Of a DNA stretch of 64,000 nucleotides, positions 26,313 through 36,215 are shown piece by piece (the first letter of the stretch is position 1; each line of letters starts with the position of its first letter). This DNA is from an uncultured Parabacteroides sp. (lineage in GTDB: Bacteria > Bacteroidota > Bacteroidia > Bacteroidales > Tannerellaceae): the NCBI GenBank assembly GCA_900770835.1, contig CAAGLQ010000272.1, positions 3,116-67,115 of the forward strand, given 5' to 3'. The translations under genes and the position numbers were made by a program. The notes below the pieces were generated by a model, which worked only from the letters and a program-made list of their open reading frames with translations, was not told the DNA's origin and ran no database searches.

Positions 26313-28436
26313 ATGCAGGAACAGGATATATTCAGCGGTTTGAATGACAACCAGATCAATGCGATAAAGGCCACAGAGGGTTCCGTGCGTGTTATAGCCG
26401 GCGCAGGTTCGGGCAAAACACGTGTTTTAACCAATCGTTATGCCTATTTAGTCAATTATATAGGAATAGATCCTGCAAATATCCTATGTATGACATTCAC
26501 AAACAAGGCTGCCGCAGAGATGAAGAGCCGTATTCGCAAATTGGTAGCTATAGGAGCCGTTAACGACTTTATCTGTACCATTCATGGATTATGCGTAAAG
26601 ATCCTTAGAAGAGAGATCCACCGTTTAGGATACCCACAGAAATTCATGATACTCGATAATGAAGACGCCAAAAGCCTGATGGGACAAGTTATGGTAGAAC
26701 AGAGTATCTCTAAACAAATGACTACTATCAATCAATTGCTAACCAATGTGAACATGAATAAAGCCAACTCAGAGTACATATCTCTACTATTACCTGATGC
26801 CCAATGGCCAGACGAGACTAACACCTCCACCTACTTAAGATACTTGCAACTTCAAAAAAAGTATTATGCGTTGGATTTCAATGATATCATATACTTCACT
26901 TTATACATCTTTGATACATATCCTGATGCGTTGTCTTATTGGCAGAAACAGTTTGATTATATTCAGGTAGATGAAGTGCAAGATTGCAGTAACAATGATT
27001 GGCGAATCATAAATCTCTTATCCGCCTATTCGGGGAACCTCTTTGTCGTTGGTGATCCAGATCAAGCCATATATGAATGGAGAGGAGCTAAACCTGATAC
27101 CCTCGTAAACTATCAGGCAGATACAAACATCATACTGGAACAGAACTACCGTTCAACTCCGAATATTCTCAATGTTGCGAACGCTATCATTAGGAACAAT
27201 CAAAATCGGGTTCACAAAACATTACAAGCTTGTAAGCCAGCAAGCACCATTGCTTTATATAAGCATGCCAAAAATGAGGAGGAAGAGGCCAACTGGATAG
27301 CCACACAAATCACAGAAATGCAAAAGCAGGGAAACACCTTCAGCGATTATGCTATCCTGTATAGAGCTTCATATCAATCCCGATATATAGAGCAAGCCTT
27401 GATGCACGCCGGCTTGCCTTATACGATTTGGGGTGGTATTCGCTTTTTTGAGCGTATGGAGATCAAGGATTGTCTTGCTTATCTTCGTCTGATACAAAAC
27501 AATGACGATATTTCCTTCAAACGTATTGTCAACGTACCGCACCGAAAATTCGGCGATAAGAAAATGGATGCGTTGCAAACACTAGCCGATAAGGAAGGAT
27601 TGTCATTATACGATACACTTAAAGCGCATGTTGACGAAGATCCATTCAATAAGGCCGATATACAGCCTTTTATTCAGATGATTGAAACGCATAAAACCAT
27701 CAAAGATAATATGTCTATCTCAGACCTCATGGACAGTATCTTAACCCAATCTAGGCTAGAGTTTTATTATCGGAACGATCTTGATCAGGATCGAATAGAG
27801 AATTTGAACGAACTTATGCACGCGATTAAGTATTACGAAGAAGCTCATTGTGATGAAGAAATAACGCTAGAGAAATATCTGCAGGACATCGCCTTACTAA
27901 CCAATCTGGATTACAAGAAAGATACCAGCACCATTAAGCTCATGACCATTCATCAATCGAAAGGTCTAGAGTTCCCGTATGTCTTCATTGTTGGATTGAC
28001 AGAAGGAATATTCCCGAGTCACAAAAGCATTAGGGAACGCAAGCGAAATGGGTTAGAAGAGGAAAGAAGGTTGATGTACGTCGCCATTACACGTGCTGAG
28101 AAGGCGCTCTTCTTGACAGAATCAGAAGGATATAATCATACTACAAAATCTGAAAAATTGCCATCAAGATTTATTTCTGAGATAAATGAAGACCTAGTTA
28201 AAGTTGATGGGCTCATTGAGCCAACACTGCTGCAGAGAAGAGATAGCCTCGTAAACCAGCTGGATTCTGATTTTCAAGACAACCACCCCGAGTTTCAAGT
28301 TGGAGATACAGTAACCCACAAAGTGTTCGGCGATGGAACCATCACTCAAGTCAGAACAAGTAATGGATCATGTGAAGTTCAATTTGATGGTAAAACACGG
28401 AATATCAAATGGTCATTTTTGGAAAAGGGCAATTGA
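26313..28436 (+). CDS. UvrD/PcrA-like SF1 DNA helicase
   Basis: 707 residues from the ATG at 26313 (MQEQDIF); the frame extends 28 codons upstream, but that part lies in the leader. All SF1A motifs are present: Walker A GAGSGKTRV at 30-38, TFTNKAAAEM, VDEVQDCSNNDW (Walker B), GDPDQAIYEWRGA, LEQNYRST, TIHQSKGLEFPYVFI and YVAITRAEKALFL. The last 50 residues (VGDTVTHKVFGDGTI and GKTRNIKWSFLEKG) form the Tudor-like domain typical of PcrA/UvrD, which binds RNA polymerase. The role is 3'-5' unwinding in repair or transcription-coupled repair. The length is a little below the usual 720-780. The leader and first 18 codons are repeated as a relic at 21246. Confidence 0.93.
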   Translation: MQEQDIFSGLNDNQINAIKATEGSVRVIAGAGSGKTRVLTNRYAYLVNYIGIDPANILCMTFTNKAAAEMKSRIRKLVAIGAVNDFICTIHGLCVKILRREIHRLGYPQKFMILDNEDAKSLMGQVMVEQSISKQMTTINQLLTNVNMNKANSEYISLLLPDAQWPDETNTSTYLRYLQLQKKYYALDFNDIIYFTLYIFDTYPDALSYWQKQFDYIQVDEVQDCSNNDWRIINLLSAYSGNLFVVGDPDQAIYEWRGAKPDTLVNYQADTNIILEQNYRSTPNILNVANAIIRNNQNRVHKTLQACKPASTIALYKHAKNEEEEANWIATQITEMQKQGNTFSDYAILYRASYQSRYIEQALMHAGLPYTIWGGIRFFERMEIKDCLAYLRLIQNNDDISFKRIVNVPHRKFGDKKMDALQTLADKEGLSLYDTLKAHVDEDPFNKADIQPFIQMIETHKTIKDNMSISDLMDSILTQSRLEFYYRNDLDQDRIENLNELMHAIKYYEEAHCDEEITLEKYLQDIALLTNLDYKKDTSTIKLMTIHQSKGLEFPYVFIVGLTEGIFPSHKSIRERKRNGLEEERRLMYVAITRAEKALFLTESEGYNHTTKSEKLPSRFISEINEDLVKVDGLIEPTLLQRRDSLVNQLDSDFQDNHPEFQVGDTVTHKVFGDGTITQVRTSNGSCEVQFDGKTRNIKWSFLEKGN

Positions 28437-28550
28437 AATTCTATAAAACCTATTGCAACCAAGAGTAAAGGAATACCGAGTCGTTTATATGGTGGATAAC
28501 AAAATGAACATTCCCTATTGTGCACAACACCTCCATTTGAAGCAAAACCT

Positions 28551-28558
28551 TATTTTTG
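28551..28558 (+). promoter_or_regulatory. -7 box of the glycosidase gene
   Basis: TATTTTTG fits TAnnTTTG, 22 bases before the ATG at 28581. Confidence 0.5.
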
Positions 28559-28580
28559 CGCAATCAAATAGCTCCGTAAT

Positions 28581-30884
28581 ATGAACACAAACATTATTAA
28601 AACATCGTTATACGCCGGTGTCTTATTCACCCTGGTTGCCTGCCAATCCACAGACCAACCCACAACTGAATGGCCCGCAGCATTCAAGGGACTCACCAAC
28701 CGACCTGAACAGGCCGACATGCCATATCTTACGGCTGGAGACAAGACCTACATCATTGGTCAGCAAAACGGCGACTTCCCAGACATGGGTGGCCATGCGC
28801 CCGGTGAGATGGGTGGCATTTGGAACCAACGCATCAAATTACTCGATGGTTTCTGGGTAAAGATCGTTGATGAAAATGGCAACGCAAAATGGCTAGACAA
28901 AGCCACCAGCTACACCACCTATCCAGAGGGAAGTTCCTTCACGTACGAAAATATCCAGGAAGGCCTAACCATTGATCGTTTCCAATTCTGCCCCAACGGC
29001 AAAAACGGTGCTGTCATCACATACACATTGACAAATAACCAATCGCAACCACGCCAATTAACTCTTGAGTTTGTCGCCAAAACCGATCTATATCCTGTTT
29101 GGCCTGGCGAAGATTTAGGTGTCAAGAATGAAATGGATAGCCTATCATGGGATACGGAGCACTCCCTATTCAAAGCCAAGGACAAAGTGCAAAACTGGTT
29201 CGCAGTTTGGGGATCGACAAAGCCCATCGTTAATCACCAGATCCATTCTGAAACTTGTCGCCCCACACAAGGGAAAGGCATAAGTGGTTCTATAACGCAA
29301 GATATTGAGATCAAAGCCAATGCATCGCAGACGGTCACCTTTGTCGTATCGGGATCCACACAAAGTATGGACGATGCCCTATCCACCTACCAAGAGATAA
29401 GTTCGTCACACGACCAGTTGTTAGAGCAAAAGCGCAACCATTATGCTCAACTCTTGAAACGAGGAAATATATCCATACCAGATCCCGACCTACAAGAGGT
29501 TTATAATTGGTGTAAAATCAACACAGAATGGCTAGTGCAAGACTTGGACAGTGTTGGACGTTTCTTAGGAGCGGGAGCAATCGAATACCCGTGGTTATTC
29601 GGCTGTGACAACTCCTACTCCCTGCAAGGTGTCGTCGCCAGTGGCAACCAGACTTTAGCCATGCAAACCCTGCGTATCCTCAAAGAAATGTCCGAACAGG
29701 TGAACGGCAATGGCCGTATCCTACATGAGATGTCTTTCAGCCAAGATGTATGGAACAAAGGCAACACCCAGGAGACAGCCCATTTCATTGTTGCGGTTTG
29801 GCAAGTCTTCCAATGGACAGGAGACAAGCCATTCCTACAAGAGATGTACCCCTACATGCAGAAAGGCATCCAATATCTTTTTGATGAGATGGACACCAAT
29901 TCCAATGGCTACCCCGAGGGCTATGGAATCATGGAAGTCAGAGGCCTCAATGCAGAGCTGATAGACGTAGCTGTCTATTCACAGCAAGCCTTAGATGCTA
30001 TGTCCCACATCGCAACTCTAATGGGCGATGACGCCTTATCCGCACAGTATGCAGAGAGAGCCAACTACCTGCTGAATAAGATCAATCAAGATTTCTGGGA
30101 TGAGCAAGAGGGACTATACACGGACTTCTACGGTACCCGGGAACAAGCCCTGCAAACCACCCAGGGAGCCATTGAGCAAGTACGCATACAAGCGGATGAT
30201 AAAGTCAAAGATGCCCAAATCGCTAAATACGAAGCGATGTACAAACAATTCGAGCAGTATCCTAAAGGAATGCAGAAAGGCTGGTTGACAAACCGAAACT
30301 GGGTCATCAGTACCCCAATCGAGACACAGATCGCACCGCAAAAGCGAGCTATTTCCCAATTGGAGAAGATTCGAAAAGAACATTGTGGTCCCTATGGTCC
30401 CTACCTGTCAGCCGTGGAAGGCGATCGCATGATGACGATTGCCACCGGTGTGCAAGCCATGGCAGAAGCAGCCTACGGAAGAATCGACGAGTCCATGGCA
30501 TACGTGCACGACATTGTGAAAACCTTCGGGCGCACCCTACCCGGATCAATCAACGAGATGATGCCCGATTATGGTTGTCCTGCCCAAGCCTGGACGATCT
30601 ATGGAACCGTGACACCGTTAATCCGTTATGTGTTTGGCATCCAACCCCAGTCGTATAAGCAATCGATCACATTTGCGCCCCAATTACCAACAGGCTGGGA
30701 TCAGATTGCGATAACCGATTTAGAAATTGCAGACAACGTCATCGATTACCAAGTCGTTCGTACGGACCGGGGTTTAGATATCAAGCTGACAACCACCCAA
30801 CCCGATTGGACGTACCAAGTTGAGACGAAGAATGAACCCATTCATCAGTTCATAGTGAACGGGAAAACGCAACCGATACCATAA
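28581..30884 (+). CDS. (alpha/alpha)6-barrel glycosidase lipoprotein, glycogen-debranching-like
   Basis: 767 residues. The lipoprotein signal ends LVAC (Cys21). An N-terminal beta-sandwich (about 40-290) precedes a helical barrel (about 300-700) with the pattern of six-hairpin glycosidases: CDNSYSLQGVVASGNQTLAM, NGRILHEMSF, ETAHFIVAVWQVF, YPEGYGIMEV and GSINEMMPDYGCPAQAW. The family resembles proteins annotated as amylo-alpha-1,6-glucosidase or glycogen debranching type; acidic residues in the HEM, EGYG and NEMMPD segments are candidate catalysts. The true substrate is unknown. A GH16 and a GH51 gene occur in the window, but not next to it. A strong terminator follows at 30903-30950. Confidence 0.82.
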   Translation: MNTNIIKTSLYAGVLFTLVACQSTDQPTTEWPAAFKGLTNRPEQADMPYLTAGDKTYIIGQQNGDFPDMGGHAPGEMGGIWNQRIKLLDGFWVKIVDENGNAKWLDKATSYTTYPEGSSFTYENIQEGLTIDRFQFCPNGKNGAVITYTLTNNQSQPRQLTLEFVAKTDLYPVWPGEDLGVKNEMDSLSWDTEHSLFKAKDKVQNWFAVWGSTKPIVNHQIHSETCRPTQGKGISGSITQDIEIKANASQTVTFVVSGSTQSMDDALSTYQEISSSHDQLLEQKRNHYAQLLKRGNISIPDPDLQEVYNWCKINTEWLVQDLDSVGRFLGAGAIEYPWLFGCDNSYSLQGVVASGNQTLAMQTLRILKEMSEQVNGNGRILHEMSFSQDVWNKGNTQETAHFIVAVWQVFQWTGDKPFLQEMYPYMQKGIQYLFDEMDTNSNGYPEGYGIMEVRGLNAELIDVAVYSQQALDAMSHIATLMGDDALSAQYAERANYLLNKINQDFWDEQEGLYTDFYGTREQALQTTQGAIEQVRIQADDKVKDAQIAKYEAMYKQFEQYPKGMQKGWLTNRNWVISTPIETQIAPQKRAISQLEKIRKEHCGPYGPYLSAVEGDRMMTIATGVQAMAEAAYGRIDESMAYVHDIVKTFGRTLPGSINEMMPDYGCPAQAWTIYGTVTPLIRYVFGIQPQSYKQSITFAPQLPTGWDQIAITDLEIADNVIDYQVVRTDRGLDIKLTTTQPDWTYQVETKNEPIHQFIVNGKTQPIP

Positions 30885-30902
30885 GGATACAACAACCGAG
30901 TC

Positions 30903-30950
30903 ATATTGCTCTCTATGAATGCCCTAACCCAGCACATAGGGAGCAATATT
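30903..30950 (+). terminator. Terminator after the glycosidase gene
   Basis: ATATTGCTCTCTATG pairs with CATAGGGAGCAATAT (with G-U pairs) around a 17-base loop, starting 19 bases after the stop. Confidence 0.75.
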
Positions 30951-31371
30951 TCCAATGTATGATAACTGTTAGATACAGATCCAACATCTGCAAGTTCAAA
31001 ACAAGCTGCCCAACTAAAAAGTTCCAACTGTCACAACCTACCTCCTACTCTATTCCATAACCCAAACTAGATCATTGAGTCAACATCGAAAACAGCAAAC
31101 ATAAATAGGAGATTATCCATGAATAACCTATGCCTAGTTACATCGCAATTACAAACAGACTAACCAATGAACTATTGTGACACAGCTATTTAGAAATTAC
31201 GGACACATAAGACCCAACCAGTCAGTTACATACCAGTTACATAAAACAGTGGAGAGTGCCCCAAATACAGAGACACCCTCCAACATATAAAGAAAGAAGC
31301 GAACTGTCCAGCAAAGTTAAACAACCTATCCTAAAAACAAGCCTAATCACATCAGAAAGAACCAGGAAACA

Positions 31372-31407
31372 TAAAAAAAACCGTGGGTGATTCACATCTG
31401 CCACGGT
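31372..31407 (-). terminator. Terminator of the 31442 gene
   Basis: ACCGTGG and CCACGGT form the stem; on the minus strand it is followed by an eight-T run at 31372-31380. Confidence 0.85.
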
Positions 31408-31441
31408 CTCATTGGAATACTTTCAAAATGATGAAATCCAC

Positions 31442-31960
31442 TTACTTTATGCTTATGTCAGTATTTTGTTTCTGAAATTTCCTTTCCAAAAACGCAAGGA
31501 CATCCATTGCTTGAATTCTTTCATTCAACTGCATCAGGATCTCCCCTATAGTTTTTGAAACGATCTGCTCACAAAGCTCATCCAACTCCTCAGGGGAATA
31601 ACCCCGTAATATGGGCCGCATATGCTTGTCCACAGCTGAACGAACTTCATTCAAGAAACGCTCCAGAAGGAGCATGGTCCATAGATGCCCAATGGTTGAG
31701 GGCTCTTCACTCGTACCCTCATCATCCTTACCCGGCAAGAGACTCTGATTGGCCTCATATTCCTCACGATGAGCGATCACCGTTTGGGATAGAAATTTGT
31801 ATAAAGCATCCTCATCGGCGAAAAACGCATCAACCATCTCAGTCGCCTCTTTCAATAGAAGACCAGACTGCTCTGCAAAAACCGCCTTGTCGAAATGCAC
31901 CTGGTCACTTTGACCACTCAACTCCGCATCGGAAACCTTCTTACTTTTTTTTGTATTCAT
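31442..31960 (-). CDS. Unknown helical cytosolic protein
   Basis: 172 residues from the ATG at 31960 (MNTKKSKKVSDAELSG); upstream in-frame ATGs at 31981 and 32011 are possible but lead to sequence that looks like leader. There is no signal peptide or membrane segment. The protein is acidic and mainly helical: LSQTVIAHREEYEANQSLL, then TIGHLWTMLLLERFLNEVRS and CEQIVSKTIGEILMQLNERI. I do not recognise the family. It has its own terminator and lies downstream of dnaB, but terminators of both genes separate them, so it is probably independently expressed. Confidence 0.7.
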   Translation of the reverse strand: MNTKKSKKVSDAELSGQSDQVHFDKAVFAEQSGLLLKEATEMVDAFFADEDALYKFLSQTVIAHREEYEANQSLLPGKDDEGTSEEPSTIGHLWTMLLLERFLNEVRSAVDKHMRPILRGYSPEELDELCEQIVSKTIGEILMQLNERIQAMDVLAFLERKFQKQNTDISIK

Positions 31961-32181
31961 ACCTCTGTCTGTTTTACGCATATACAAATATACCCATAAT
32001 CGGACAGTCAATCAACCGCAGACCAGAGAAAATTTCTCCTATACAACACAATTAAACAGAGTTGACACGAAACCAAGAAAAACAAATTCGCAACTGACCG
32101 CAAGAATACAAAATATACCTATGGTTTAAAACACGCCCGAATAAAGGAGCAGAGAAACAACCGGAAATTACGATTACCCAA

Positions 32182-32230
32182 AACAATAGGGAAGCAGCCG
32201 CAGAGGTTGACTTCCCTATTCCCTATTGTT
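32182..32230 (-). terminator. Terminator of dnaB
   Basis: AACAATAGGG pairs with CCCTATTGTT, with a second nested GGGAAG/CTTCCC stem, 20 bases after the dnaB stop. Confidence 0.75.
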
Positions 32231-32249
32231 CAAATCCATTCAGACTGAA

Positions 32250-33773
32250 TTAGAACGGAGCATCAGATGGATTTCCCGCTTGGCCTGCATTGATGAAATC
32301 ATCCCCCTTACCAATCGGTGCGGGATCATTCCGATTGATACCTGATAACCTCTCATTCAGTTGTACATCATCCTCGATATTCATAAACTTCGCAAATTCG
32401 CTCTTGAAGCGCAGTCGCACATCACCCACCGCACCATTACGATGCTTGGCAATAATAATCTCAGCCAAACCAACTAACGAATTACCCTTCTCATCCTCCA
32501 AGATCTTATAATATTCCGGACGATGGATAAAGCAGACCATATCCGCATCCTGTTCAATCGCACCGGACTCACGCAAGTCTGCCAACTGCGGACGTTTGCC
32601 CTCGATGCCTTGGCGAGCTTCTACTCCACGGTTCAACTGTGACAGCGCAATGATGGGGATATTCAACTCTTTGGCCAATCCCTTTAGTGAACGGGAGATG
32701 GTACTGACCTCCTGCTCACGGCTACCGAAGTTCATGCCACTGGCATTCATCAACTGAAGATAGTCGATGATAATACATTGGATATTATGCTCACGCACCA
32801 AGCGGCGAGCCTTAGTACGAAGCTCAAACACAGAAAGGCTGGGCGTATCGTCCACATAAATCTGGGCATCATATAGATCTTTCAATTTAAAATCCAACTG
32901 TTCCCACTCATACTTTTCGAGATTACCCCTTTTGATCTTGTCACCGGGGATCTCAGAGACGTTCACAATAAGGCGGTTAACGAGTTGGACATTACTCATC
33001 TCCAATGAAAACAACGCCACAGGGATTTTATAATTTATGGCCATATTCTTAGCCATAGAAAGAACAAACGCCGTCTTACCCATAGCAGGACGAGCCGCGA
33101 TGATGACCAAATCTGATTTTTGCCAGCCGGAAGTAATCTTATCGAGATCATGGAATCCCGTAGGGATGCCACTCATGCCATCTTTTTTGTTGTAGGCCTG
33201 CTGCATCATTTCCAAAGCCTCTTTGATAATCGGATTGATCTGCATCGCATCCTTTTTGACGTTTCGTTGAGAGATATCAAACAGGCTACCTTCAGCTTCC
33301 TGCATCAAGTCATCTACATCGATCGTCTCATCATACGCTTTTTGCTCTACATCCGAGGCAAAACGGATCAACTCACGAGCCAGAAATTTCTGCGCGATGA
33401 TCTGAGCGTGGAAAACCAAGTGCGCCGTACTCGCCACCATGCTGGTAAGCTCAGCAATACGGGTTGCACCACCCACCTCGTCGAGACACCCCATCCGTTT
33501 GAGCTGCTCGGTCACCGTGATCATATCCACTGGATTCTGCTTTATATAAAGGTCACGGATTGCCGTAAAAATGAGCTGGTGAGCATGTTCATAGAAGCTT
33601 TCCGGTTTAAGAAGCTCACTTACCTCTGAGAAAGCGTCCTTTTCTAGCATAATCGCACCCAACACAGCCTCCTCCAGTTCTTTTGCCTGGGGTTGCAAAC
33701 GACCGATTACATCCAGCGGCATCGCTGCAGGACTACCTTTGGATCTATCAAAAAATTGTCTATTTTGTGCCAT
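32250..33773 (-). CDS. dnaB: Replicative DNA helicase DnaB
   Basis: 507 residues. The N-terminal helical domain (about 28-130) begins LQPQAKELEEAVLGAIMLEK; a linker helix follows; the RecA-like domain begins GIPTGFHDLDKITSGWQKSD. Walker A is ARPAMGKTAF (Lys233), Walker B CIIIDYLQLM, and the arginine/sensor segments GKRPQLADLRESGAIEQDAD and MVCFIHRPEYY are intact. It is the hexameric 5'-3' helicase at the replication fork. Normal length. The gene lies 50 bases after a DnaB-like gene whose P-loop is missing (33824-34792), an unusual neighbour. Confidence 0.97.
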   Translation of the reverse strand: MAQNRQFFDRSKGSPAAMPLDVIGRLQPQAKELEEAVLGAIMLEKDAFSEVSELLKPESFYEHAHQLIFTAIRDLYIKQNPVDMITVTEQLKRMGCLDEVGGATRIAELTSMVASTAHLVFHAQIIAQKFLARELIRFASDVEQKAYDETIDVDDLMQEAEGSLFDISQRNVKKDAMQINPIIKEALEMMQQAYNKKDGMSGIPTGFHDLDKITSGWQKSDLVIIAARPAMGKTAFVLSMAKNMAINYKIPVALFSLEMSNVQLVNRLIVNVSEIPGDKIKRGNLEKYEWEQLDFKLKDLYDAQIYVDDTPSLSVFELRTKARRLVREHNIQCIIIDYLQLMNASGMNFGSREQEVSTISRSLKGLAKELNIPIIALSQLNRGVEARQGIEGKRPQLADLRESGAIEQDADMVCFIHRPEYYKILEDEKGNSLVGLAEIIIAKHRNGAVGDVRLRFKSEFAKFMNIEDDVQLNERLSGINRNDPAPIGKGDDFINAGQAGNPSDAPF

Positions 33774-33823
33774 ATCTAATATTTATTTCGATTCAATAAT
33801 AAAGTTACTAATTTTGAGGAAAA

Positions 33824-34792
33824 CTATGGTTTCATCTTACCCACGTCTATCCCCAACTCAACAAAATCGCCCAGCATGTCGGAAAACACATAGTCCAGTC
33901 CAAGGAAAGAGGTCGTAGCCCAAAGCCCAAGGCCATAGAAATATCGATAACCTAAATTCACCTGTTCAGGAGGCAATTTGACATCAGATCGTTTATGGGA
34001 TAAAAAGCCAACCGCATCCGGGACGTTCTGCAACACAGTCGGAAGATTAGCGAAGTAATCATCTAACGCCAGATAACAAGAAATGTCTTTCCCTTGATTC
34101 GCATTGGAAGTCGCTAGCACAGGAATATGCCATTTCTCAGACAGCTCTTTGAGCTTAGGAATCACGACCGCCAGATCATCGCCGTCCACACGTTCTTTTT
34201 TTTCCCTAATGTTTTCAACTCCATCGATGACTAATGCCTTTATGCGATGCTGCTCAACCCAGCTTTCAACCTGTCGCCAGATGTCATCCATGAGTATAGC
34301 CATATCGCCCTTATTAGGTTTGAGCAGGCAGATACTGTTGCGTCTGAGTTGGTCCAAGCCCCGTAAATAGGCAGCCTGCGGATGTTTGTTACCCGCCCCA
34401 TTCTTCTGAAGAAATGCCGTACAATTTAGAGCCATCCGATCAGAAAACGACTCTTGAGTCAAATGAAACGAGACAAAACCCACCGTTATATCTTGAAACA
34501 GGGTCAAACCCGTTAACCAATTTGTGGCCAATGGAGAAGAGCTAATCTCGGAATCCGTTGCTACCACGAGCATACCTCCCTTCGTCCAAAAATTGAATAA
34601 CCGATCCAAGAAGGGATAACCCGTTTCCATTCCACCCGCAGGTAACTCTACAGGCTTATTCTGGTACTCCTTCGCCATTGGACCATACACAACCTCTTTG
34701 ATCGAATGCGGATCTTTCCGATCCGGTCGATCCCACCCATAGTCCGGTGAATAATCAGGATATTTTCTATAGTTAATAGGTTTCAATGCCAT
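33824..34792 (-). CDS. DnaB-like RecA-fold protein without a P-loop
   Basis: 322 residues. The sequence follows the DnaB C-terminal domain: METGYPFLDRLFNFWTKGGM corresponds to the PTGFHDLDKITSGWQKSD region, VGFVSFHLTQESFSDRMAL to VALFSLEMSNVQLVNRL, KALVIDGVENI to the Walker B strand CIIIDYLQLM, and LKELSEKWHIPVLATSNANQG to LKGLAKELNIPIIALSQLNRG. The Walker A loop is replaced by ATDSEISSSPLA (about 78-89), which has no Lys or GKT. The N-terminal DnaB helical domain is absent. It is therefore unlikely to hydrolyse ATP by itself and may bind or regulate DnaB. Position directly upstream of dnaB and in the same direction supports a link. Confidence 0.8.
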   Translation of the reverse strand: MALKPINYRKYPDYSPDYGWDRPDRKDPHSIKEVVYGPMAKEYQNKPVELPAGGMETGYPFLDRLFNFWTKGGMLVVATDSEISSSPLATNWLTGLTLFQDITVGFVSFHLTQESFSDRMALNCTAFLQKNGAGNKHPQAAYLRGLDQLRRNSICLLKPNKGDMAILMDDIWRQVESWVEQHRIKALVIDGVENIREKKERVDGDDLAVVIPKLKELSEKWHIPVLATSNANQGKDISCYLALDDYFANLPTVLQNVPDAVGFLSHKRSDVKLPPEQVNLGYRYFYGLGLWATTSFLGLDYVFSDMLGDFVELGIDVGKMKP

Positions 34793-35009
34793 CCAAAATT
34801 AATTTCTACAAAATGAATACTCAAATTCAAAGCTAAATAACGACCTAACTATCTCCAACTAAGCGAAATACCCTCTGGTAGTTGTACACATAAAAAAGGT
34901 CTGATAATACCTGACAAAATAAGTCAAAACGCCGCATATCCACAAGGGAACAGATAATCCCTTTCGACCCACGAGCCACAATGCCAAAAACGAACAATAC
35001 CAATTGCAG

Positions 35010-35477
35010 CTACTCCTTTTTGGAATACAAATTGTCTCGCAATGTATCGACAAAGGATTTCATAGAGTTCGTGAACTGCTCCTCAATCTTAGATCGCATA
35101 ATTTTCATACTCACATCCGCCACCATACGTTTCAATTCTTCTGCTTGAGTTTCGATGATAGCGTCCAATTGATCTTTCAATAGCTTTTCTACCTCCGAAC
35201 GGATCAATTTTCTAGCGATGTCAGAGATGAGAGATTGATAATTGGGATTCTCTTTGATCGTCTTGTACAGGGATTCATCGACCCAACGCTGAAGCTCACT
35301 ATTGACCGAGCGGTTTAGTTGTTCTCTGATAGGCTGACTATTATTTCCCTTCAGTTCTTCCACGATATGTTTACGTACATACTCATTCCAAACTGAGCGT
35401 TTGATCTCCAATTCAAAAGACTGGTCCTGACCAATCACTCTTTCCAAACCTTCCAATGTATTAATCTGTATATCCAT
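35010..35477 (-). CDS. Unknown small helical protein, paralogue of the next gene
   Basis: 155 residues, charged and helical, no signal peptide. The N-terminus MDIQINTLEGLERVIGQD matches that of the 35488 product (MKVQLNTVMDVERFVGDD) without gaps, so the two arose by duplication. The rest is Glu/Lys/Arg/Ile-rich helix of coiled-coil character, ending DTLRDNLYSKKE. It starts 10 bases after the stop of its paralogue. Function unknown; the two genes, the P-loop-less DnaB-like gene and dnaB lie in a row in the same direction. Confidence 0.75.
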   Translation of the reverse strand: MDIQINTLEGLERVIGQDQSFELEIKRSVWNEYVRKHIVEELKGNNSQPIREQLNRSVNSELQRWVDESLYKTIKENPNYQSLISDIARKLIRSEVEKLLKDQLDAIIETQAEELKRMVADVSMKIMRSKIEEQFTNSMKSFVDTLRDNLYSKKE

Positions 35478-35487
35478 AACTGATTGA

Positions 35488-35868
35488 TTATTTTACTCCA
35501 TTCAACAAATTATTCAACAAACGACTGATTGTCTGACGCAATCGAAAATCGTCTAAGCTAAAAGAGGAACGTACGCAATTATTGACTGTCTCACGAACGA
35601 AATCCTTATCCTCCAACAAAGCGTTCACATCCGTTTCAATCGCATGGCAAAAGGCTTCTTGGATAATATCCTTTGTGATAAATTTGCCCGATTGAAAGTT
35701 GTCTGTCCATTCTTGTTTGATTGCATTGACCTCCTTGCAATTTTCAATCGGTTTGATATAGGAACTCTCAAACCCACGAGCGACCGCCTGCTTGATGGAT
35801 GCGATAAGTAATGGGTCATCACCCACAAACCGTTCGACATCCATTACTGTATTCAGTTGTACTTTCAT
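35488..35868 (-). CDS. Unknown small helical protein, paralogue of the previous gene
   Basis: 126 residues from the ATG at 35868, chosen because the paralogue at 35010 starts at the equivalent place; an upstream ATG at 35904 would add 12 residues. MKVQLNTVMDVERFVGDDPL is the shared head, followed by helical sequence and a basic C-terminus (LRQTISRLLNNLLNGVK). No known domain. Confidence 0.7.
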   Translation of the reverse strand: MKVQLNTVMDVERFVGDDPLLIASIKQAVARGFESSYIKPIENCKEVNAIKQEWTDNFQSGKFITKDIIQEAFCHAIETDVNALLEDKDFVRETVNNCVRSSFSLDDFRLRQTISRLLNNLLNGVK

Positions 35869-36215
35869 ACTTGTTGTATTAAATTTTGAGTCAAAATTAG
35901 ACACCTATTACTCAAGCTCAATCACAAGACCCACAAAAAGTGGTGATCTTTCACATATGAAAACAAAGCTCTAAAGAAATCAAATTTTGATTAACCCCAT
36001 TCAGACAAAATCAAGTCGCCCAACCCAAAATGGCATTAAAGAAACCTTGTAAAATAATATGAACCACACCATAATAAGGTAAATAACCCAATTCGAAGAT
36101 GAATCAACTATCTATTAAAAAGAGAAACTGTCTCGTAATTGAGTTTTATGGCTCAGCCTTTATTTGTATATTTATGAGAGAACAAGAAAAACAGGTGATA
36201 GACTTTGGTAGAGTT

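Larger units (their letters stand above)
30885..31441. other. Gene-free region
   Basis: 560 bases between convergent genes. A terminator sits at each end (30903-30950 and 31380-31407). Between them I see only AC-rich sequence with no credible frame. Confidence 0.5.
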
